Below are positions 1-10,000 of a stretch of 10,000 bases of DNA, one piece after another. Numbering within the stretch: the first letter of the stretch is position 1; each line of letters starts with the position of its first letter. Below the pieces are notes generated by a model. That model searched no databases, was not told the DNA's origin, and was given only the letters and a program-made list of their open reading frames with translations. Position numbers and translations under genes: made by a program. Where the stretch lies: the NCBI GenBank assembly GCA_015478945.1, contig JABUQX010021992.1:105001-115000 (forward strand), given 5' to 3'. The stretch comes from Trachelipus rathkii. Lineage: Eukaryota > Arthropoda > Malacostraca > Isopoda > Trachelipodidae.

Positions 1-1057
1 GTCTTTTCCTAGTACCTCCTACCCATCTTTTACCAAGAGTTTTCTCTGCCACTTCCCTGATGACATCCTGCAAGTCTTCGTTTTCTTCTCCATTTCTTAG
101 GGTTTCCTGCATTTCCTGTTCATAATTTCGTCTCGTTTCTTGTTCTGCTAACTTCTCCACTCTGATCACTGCCCTTTTCTGCTCATTTACTCTTCCCTCC
201 CCTCTTATCTTCATGTCCGCCACCACCAGTCTATGATCCGCATCCAAGGACACTCCCGGGATCACCTTTACATTCTTTACCATCCTTTTATCGGAGACTA
301 TCATGTAGTCTATCACCGATTTTTGATCGAATTGTTGCGTTACCTGATTCCATCTATACCTCGTAAAGATATGCGACTCTCTATGCTTGAAAAACGTGTT
401 CATTATTTTTAGGTCGTTTCTCACACAAAAATCGATCAACGCCTCTCCCTCCATGTTTCTTGTCTCCTCTCCAAATGGTCCCAATACTCTCTCCATCTCT
501 CTTCTCTTTCCTACTCTAGCGTTGAAATCTCCCATCAACACGCACCTCTCCCCCTCCTCCTCCATCCCCACCTCTTCTTCCATCAATTCCATAAATCTAG
601 TTTTTTCCTCCTCTGAGTGCCCCTGTTGTGGTGCATATATCTGGAATATTCTATATTTTATCCGGCCTATCTTCAACACACACATCATCAACCTCTCATT
701 TATAATTTTTACTCTCTGTATACATGGTGACAGTCTTGGTCCCACTATAATTCCGACACCATGCTTTCTTATTCCTTCTCTCACCCCACTATACATCAGA
801 ACAAATCCTTCTTCCATCTCTTTACCCTCCTCACACCCCCTCACTCTCATCTCCGCCATCCCCAACATATCTATCTTCCTCTCCTTCATGATATCTATTA
901 TCTCCTCCTCTTTTTCTCCATAGGTACCCACATTTATCGTGGCACACCTATAATTCTTGAAAGTGTTTTCCTGATTCCTAGTCCGTAAATCTCGCCGAAG
1001 TCGTCGTCTAAAGTTCTGTCCGGCTTCCGAGGCTCGCGCTTGAGTTCTGCAAGCAGT
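1..1057 (-). CDS. Endonuclease (EEP/APE-like) domain of LINE polyprotein, partial, open at left edge
   Basis: A stop-free frame of 352 codons follows TAA at 1058-1060 and leaves the window at position 1. It encodes the endonuclease that nicks target DNA to prime reverse transcription in the nucleus. Motifs in order: INVGTYGE (metal-binding Asn at 932-934), LGMAEMR (catalytic Glu at 851-853), IYAPQ (626-640), MGDFNARVG (Asp 527-529, Asn 521-523), VIDYM (Asp 308-310) and DADHRLV (Asp 236-238, His 233-235). Asn to His spans about 234 residues, a normal domain length. A charged linker ending EVAEKTLGKRW (near 50-20) matches the stretch between endonuclease and reverse transcriptase in RTE-type elements. 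The first ATG is at 889, inside the domain and downstream of the Asn motif, so the true start is uncertain and may be upstream or non-ATG. All key residues are present, so this copy may be young; its reverse transcriptase lies outside the window. Confidence 0.85.
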
Positions 1058-1178
1058 TTATTTCGGGAAGTGGCTTGCTAGGCCTATCCTTCCCTAGCCA
1101 TAGCTCCTTTAGCCGAAGACACCTCCTGGTGTCCCTGCTGCCTGGGTGCACGACGGGACGAGCAGATTCACTCTACCC
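1..1178 (-). mobile_element. LINE A: 5' part of a non-LTR retrotransposon (RTE/CFDP2-like), continues beyond left edge
   Basis: The element reads on the minus strand, so its 5' side is at about 1178 and its 3' side (reverse transcriptase, 3'UTR) lies left of position 1. The segment is far richer in G+C than the AT-rich spacers around it and ends abruptly where a (TA)n tract starts at 1179. About 120 bases (1178-1058) precede the open frame and hold several stops; I read them as 5'UTR or leader, without direct proof. Clade assignment rests on the endonuclease style and the linker after it, which resemble RTE-type elements often annotated as 'craniofacial development protein 2-like'. CR1/L2-type is the alternative. 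Confidence 0.8.
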
Positions 1179-1187
1179 ATATATATA

Positions 1188-1279
<92 letters not shown>
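1179..1279. repeat. (TA)n microsatellite
   Basis: About 101 bp of alternating TA, with one small TTTT interruption near 1192-1195. It directly abuts the 5' side of LINE A. It is followed by a 35-bp unique spacer (1280-1314). Confidence 0.95.
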
Positions 1280-1283
<4 letters not shown>

Positions 1284-1312
1284 CAAAAATACACCATTAC
1301 AGCTGGCATGCT

Positions 1313-2703
<1,391 letters not shown>

Positions 2704-2797
2704 GTCAAGAGATCTCAAAGTTAATTATAAATCCATGTAATTAAGAAATTTATTAATATAAAATTTTTCGCTTTTACAAATCATATAACTAAACATC

Positions 2798-4441
<1,644 letters not shown>

Positions 4442-4512
4442 TAATATATATATATATATATATATTATAGTTAAAGTATATATATATTGGAAAGAAAGAA
4501 GAAAGAAGATAG

Positions 4513-4585
<73 letters not shown>

Positions 4586-4589
4586 AATA

Positions 4590-4665
<76 letters not shown>

Positions 4666-4681
4666 TAAAAATATATATATA

Positions 4682-4718
<37 letters not shown>

Positions 4719-4724
4719 ATATAC

Positions 4725-4780
<56 letters not shown>

Positions 4781-4824
4781 ATATGATATATATTATTATT
4801 ATATATATATATCAATATATATAC

Positions 4825-4895
<71 letters not shown>

Positions 4896-4981
4896 AGTAA
4901 TGATAAACAAATCTATTATTGGCCATTAGCATATGAAGAAGAGTTGAGTTATTATATATATTATTATTATTAGATATATAC

Positions 4982-5013
<32 letters not shown>

Positions 5014-5151
5014 TATTATATATATATATATAAAAACATATATATATACATTACATATATATATATTATATATATATATATATTAAAGAGTATATATATA
5101 TATATATATATATATTGTATATACTATATATATATATATAGTTAAGATATA

Positions 5152-5203
<52 letters not shown>

Positions 5204-5248
5204 GGATATATATATATATATATATATATATGTAGATATATATTTAAA

Positions 5249-5295
<47 letters not shown>
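4442..5295. repeat. (TA)n mosaic with (ATT)n and short unique islands
   Basis: Some 850 bp dominated by TA tracts. They are broken by a purine patch (4488-4509, GAAAGAAAGAAG type), an (ATT)n stretch (about 4726-4747), a 59-bp unique island (about 4892-4950) and many AAATA, ATTAT, GTATA and TTAAGA interruptions. Frames through it encode Tyr-Ile repeats only. The frequent switches between TA and TTA units suggest repeated slippage; assembly accuracy here is uncertain. Confidence 0.9.
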
Positions 5296-5298
<3 letters not shown>

Positions 5299-5404
5299 TG
5301 GCGAAGCGTCCAGTCATCTATTGATGCGGAGATGACTGACCAGATGAGATAAAAAATAAATCAATTCTTTTTTCAAATTTCATTATTTTATTTTCTCATT
5401 ATAT
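5296..5404. other. Unique island beginning CAGTGGCG, possible DNA-transposon terminus
   Basis: A sharp change from (TA)n to G+C-rich sequence occurs at 5296 with CAGTGGCGAAGCGTCCAG. It is followed by a perfect 9-bp inverted repeat (CAGTCATCT at 5311-5319, AGATGACTG at 5330-5338), then AT-rich DNA and the next TA tract. CAGTGGC-type starts are common at termini of hAT-like and related cut-and-paste elements. The match is short and no transposase is present, so this is tentative. A similar inverted sequence sits at 9792. Confidence 0.35.
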
Positions 5405-6019
<615 letters not shown>

Positions 6020-6020
6020 A

Positions 6021-6117
<97 letters not shown>

Positions 6118-6118
6118 G
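6020..6118. repeat. (ATT)n microsatellite
   Basis: About 98 bp of perfect ATT repeat. The poly-Leu frame through it is an artefact. Confidence 0.96.
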
Positions 6119-6207
6119 AAATTTAATATGAATTTGATTTTTTTCTGTTTTTTTTATTTTTATTCTTCCTTTCCAATTCTAATTTAAAAAAAAACTATTT
6201 CGGCCGC

Positions 6208-6406
<199 letters not shown>

Positions 6407-6421
6407 TTTTTTTTTTTTTTT
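6407..6421 (-). other. Poly(A) tail of LINE B
   Basis: Fifteen T on the plus strand, read as A15 at the minus-strand 3' end, directly after the 3'UTR of element B. No AATAAA signal is visible in the 69-bp 3'UTR (6422-6490). The tail is uninterrupted, consistent with a fairly recent insertion. Confidence 0.8.
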
Positions 6422-6490
6422 AGTTGTCACCACCACTCACGGGCAGAGCCCTATTCAGGGAGGGGGTGTTGCACACCAAAGTTTCATCCG

Positions 6491-8753
6491 CTAGCGCAAA
6501 TTACGCAGATGAGAACAGACGCAGGCCTTAAAGTGAGGGAGATTAAATTCAGAAGTAGGGAACACAGAAGATGGAAGAGAATTCCACAGAACAGAGGTGG
6601 CAGGAAAGAAAGAAGCACCGCAGCGAACTAGCCTGGAGTTACCAAGATCCACACAAAACTCGTGGGCAGACACAGCACCCCTTGTGCTACGAGGGCGTCG
6701 TAAAGGTGGTGGTACACGAGTGATAAGTTCCCTCGAGTACCTGCCGCTGTGGTACCTATAGAAAAGAGATAAAGTACCAACATGGCGCCGCAAAGATAGA
6801 GGGTCAAATGAACTGGAAAGTACAGGACAGTTTATAAGCCTTTTGGCTTTTGACTCGACCCTGTCCAAAAGCCCGGGTGAAACCAGAGCCCCCCAGATAT
6901 GAGAACAGTACTCCATACAAGGGCGGATGAGACCCTTGTATAGCTGGAGTAACTGAGAAGAGGAAAAAAGTCTCACAGTCTAAACAGAACTCCCAGTTTC
7001 TTTGAGGCCGCCCTAGCAACCGTTGTGATGAGGTTTCCAAGACAGTTTTTTGTTTATGTTAAGGCCAAGGATGTTTATATTGTCAACAGGAGAGACGAGA
7101 GAACAGTCGAAAGATATAGAAAGTTAGAAGGTGTTTTAGAGGGAGATTTGTAGAAGTTGAGTTTTTAAAGAATTGAATTTCACAAGGTTGAGACGACCCC
7201 AATCGGAAATTCTATCCAGATCAGCGAGAATAGAATCGGAAAGATTAAGACGAGAGGCAATTCTAGAAGTAAAGAAGGAGCAGAATTGAAATGAGTTGAA
7301 GAGTGAAGGGTCGAGTCATCGGCATAAGAGTGGCTAGAGTTAGATGTGCAGGTGAGAAGATCATTAATGAAAAGTAGGAATAAAGTAGGAGATAAAGCCG
7401 AACGAACCCTGAGGAACACCACTATTGACAGAAAAAGAAGTCGCTCCATCAACCACATCCGATATTGAGCGACATGAAAGAAAGCTAGACATAAGTAAGC
7501 AAAGAGAAGGAGGAAACCCAAAGGAGGGGAGCTTGGAGAGCAGTGACGCGTGCCATACCCGGTCAAATGCTTTGGATATGTCGAGCGCCACCACGCAAGT
7601 CTCCCCGTAGTTCCTAAGAGCGGAAAACCATAAATCGGTTAAATAGGAAAGTATATCGCCAGTAGACCTTGAACGCCGAAAGCCGTACTGGTGATCGAAA
7701 AGAAGAGAATGAGATTCCAGATGGCCTAAGAAGTGAGAGTTAAGAAGTGTTTCAAAGATCTTAGATAAAAGTGAGAGCTATAGGGCGATAGTTAGAAGGA
7801 TCAGAGCGGCTTCCTTTTTTCGGAATAGGTTGGACATGTGTGTGCTTCCAACACTGAGGGAAAGTGCTAGTATTGAGACATAGAGAATATAGTTGAACGA
7901 GGGGCGGGGTCAGCACGTAAGCACATTCCCTCAAAACTCGGGGAGGAATGCCATCCGGGCCACCCGCCTTCCTAACGTTCATAGATCTCAGGAGCCCGTG
8001 TACCCGATCAAATGTAATCACAAGTAAAGACATAGGACACCTGAGAGGAGAAGGAGAAGGAGGAGGAATGCCAGAATCGTCCAAGGTTGAGTTAGGGGAA
8101 AATAGGAGGCCGAAGAGATTGGCCTTTTTAGTTGGAGAATTAGCAACAGAACCATCAGATCGAATAAGAGGGGCAAAAGATGATTTACAGAAATTGTTAG
8201 AGATGTTTTTGGCAAGAGGCCAGAAGGATTTGTTAGTAGGAGATCCAAGGAGGTTAGCGCACTTTCGTTTGATGAAAGCCTGCTTTGCTCGTCGAAGAGT
8301 ATCCTGCAACGATTTCTAGCTGAGTGAAAATTAGCGAGAGTGATAGGAGAACGAGAATTTTTCCACTCCCGATACGCGCTGTCTCTAGCCTGAATGGCCA
8401 GAGAACAAGCACGATCGAACCATGGATTATGGGGAGAGAAAGATTTAGTCGAAGAAGGAATGAACCTGCTCATCCCGTCAACGATTACAGCTCCCACCTT
8501 AGTGGCAGAAGCCGAAGCGTCATCAGAGTTAAAACAGTCATTCCAATTAGTTAGCGTAGAAGCGACGCAAGGCCCCCAATCAGCCCGATCAAAGTGCCAG
8601 AAAAAAACGCATAGGGCAGGATGAAGCTGTTGGAGAGAAAGTATTGAAATTAAGAGATATAAGGTTGTGGTCAGATTTACCAATAGGAGCGAAATGGTGT
8701 ATTTATAGAGAGAAGGACTAGTGGTGAAACATAGGTCAAGTGTGTTCAAGAAT
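6491..8753 (-). pseudogene. LINE B polyprotein (endonuclease end, reverse transcriptase, C-terminal domain), frameshifted
   Basis: Reading downward: NTLDLCFTTSPSLYKY, then GKSDHNLISLNF (endonuclease SDH motif, about 8677-8642), linker with WHFDRADWGP and NPWFDRAC, then AGGPDGIPPRVLRECA (about 7960-7915) and PIPKKGSRSDPSNYRPIAL (about 7820-7777), typical of the reverse-transcriptase N-terminal blocks. Motif A is DISKAFDRVWH (7550-7582), then GVPQGS (7403-7420) and catalytic YADD (7315-7326). The C-terminal segment LYKGLIRPCMEYCSHIWG to SHLRNLR (6940-6494) is unbroken. The frame changes near 8695, 8605, 8310, 7772, 7400, 7270, about 7135 and around 7010-6960, so no full protein can be made, although all catalytic residues seen are still encoded. 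The start is missing. Some indels could be sequencing errors, but eight or so in 2.3 kb argues for a dead copy. It would have acted as the reverse transcriptase in target-primed integration. Confidence 0.88.
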
Positions 8754-9792
<1,039 letters not shown>

Positions 9793-9820
9793 ATATATAT
9801 ATATATATAGCAGTAGTGAG

Positions 9821-9851
<31 letters not shown>

Positions 9852-10000
9852 AGAATATTATATATATTATTATTATATATATAGAAGAAAGATATATATA
9901 TATTGCATATATATATATATATACGTACATATTATTATATATATTATTTATATTATTATATTGTTGTTATTATATATACATATATTAGTTATTATTGTTA
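9793..10000. repeat. (TA)n mosaic with ATT and GTT units, continues past right edge
   Basis: TA tracts broken by short unique pieces (GCAGTAGTGAG near 9811-9820, GTTGAGAAT near 9848, GAAGAAAG near 9883) and by ATTATT and GTTATT units towards 10000. No gene. Confidence 0.9.

Larger units (their letters stand above)
6407..8753 (-). mobile_element. LINE B: 5'-truncated Jockey/CR1-group retrotransposon with poly(A), inserted into element C
   Basis: About 2.35 kb on the minus strand. In element order: the last part of the endonuclease (8753-8605), linker and reverse transcriptase (to about 7130), C-terminal region (to the TAG at 6491-6493), a short 3'UTR (6490-6422) and a poly(A) tail of 15 (T-run on the plus strand, 6407-6421). 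The 5' truncation inside the endonuclease is the usual outcome of incomplete target-primed reverse transcription. Both flanks are halves of one plus-strand reverse-transcriptase gene (element C), which fixes the insertion limits to within a base or so. I could not see a target-site duplication. The clade is judged from motif style only. Confidence 0.85.

Noticed and set aside
387..988. Plus-strand open frames of 178 and 75 codons
   Set aside because: They lie opposite the LINE endonuclease frame on the minus strand, which carries recognisable catalytic motifs; the plus-strand products are Ser/Pro/Leu/Ile-rich with no motif.
7425..8624. Plus-strand frames of 61-123 codons across element B
   Set aside because: They are shadows of the minus-strand reverse transcriptase, whose motifs (motif A, GVPQGS, YADD) are clear.

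Overview
The window looks like non-coding, repeat-dominated nuclear DNA of an animal. By hand count, roughly 28-30% of it is simple-sequence DNA in very long tracts: (TA)n, (GA)n, (GT)n and (ATT)n. The rest is AT-rich spacer and remains of non-LTR retrotransposons (LINEs). This combination is typical of decapod crustaceans, penaeid shrimps in particular. That assignment is an inference from repeat style and has no species-specific marker behind it. I see no host gene, tRNA, rRNA, CRISPR array, operon or bacterial-type signal.

Layout. 1-1178, minus strand: the 5' part of LINE A, with a 352-codon stop-free frame that runs off the left edge and carries a complete-looking endonuclease domain. 1179-3123: a chain of microsatellites with AT-rich spacers, including a 529-bp (ATT)n tract. 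3124-3593, minus: the 3' end of a second LINE copy, bounded by (TA)n on one side and (GA)n on the other. 3594-6336: more microsatellites, AT-rich spacer and a long (TA)n mosaic. 6337-9628: a nested pair. A plus-strand CR1/L2-like reverse transcriptase (element C) is split at 6406/8754 by a 5'-truncated, poly(A)-tailed, minus-strand Jockey/CR1-group LINE (element B). 9628-10000: (TA)n mosaic around a 62-bp unique island.

Working together: the LINE endonuclease nicks target DNA and the reverse transcriptase copies the element RNA there. Only the left-edge frame could still be functional, and its reverse transcriptase would lie outside the window. Elements B and C are broken by frameshifts, stops and truncation. 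The least expected result is the reconstruction of the split element C: a 70-bp orphan at 6337-6406 reads as the missing reverse-transcriptase motif A region and joins in frame to 8754. I found no clear undescribed system. The other items for a second look are the SSR/LINE junctions and a possible pair of inverted CAGTGGC termini inside (TA)n tracts.
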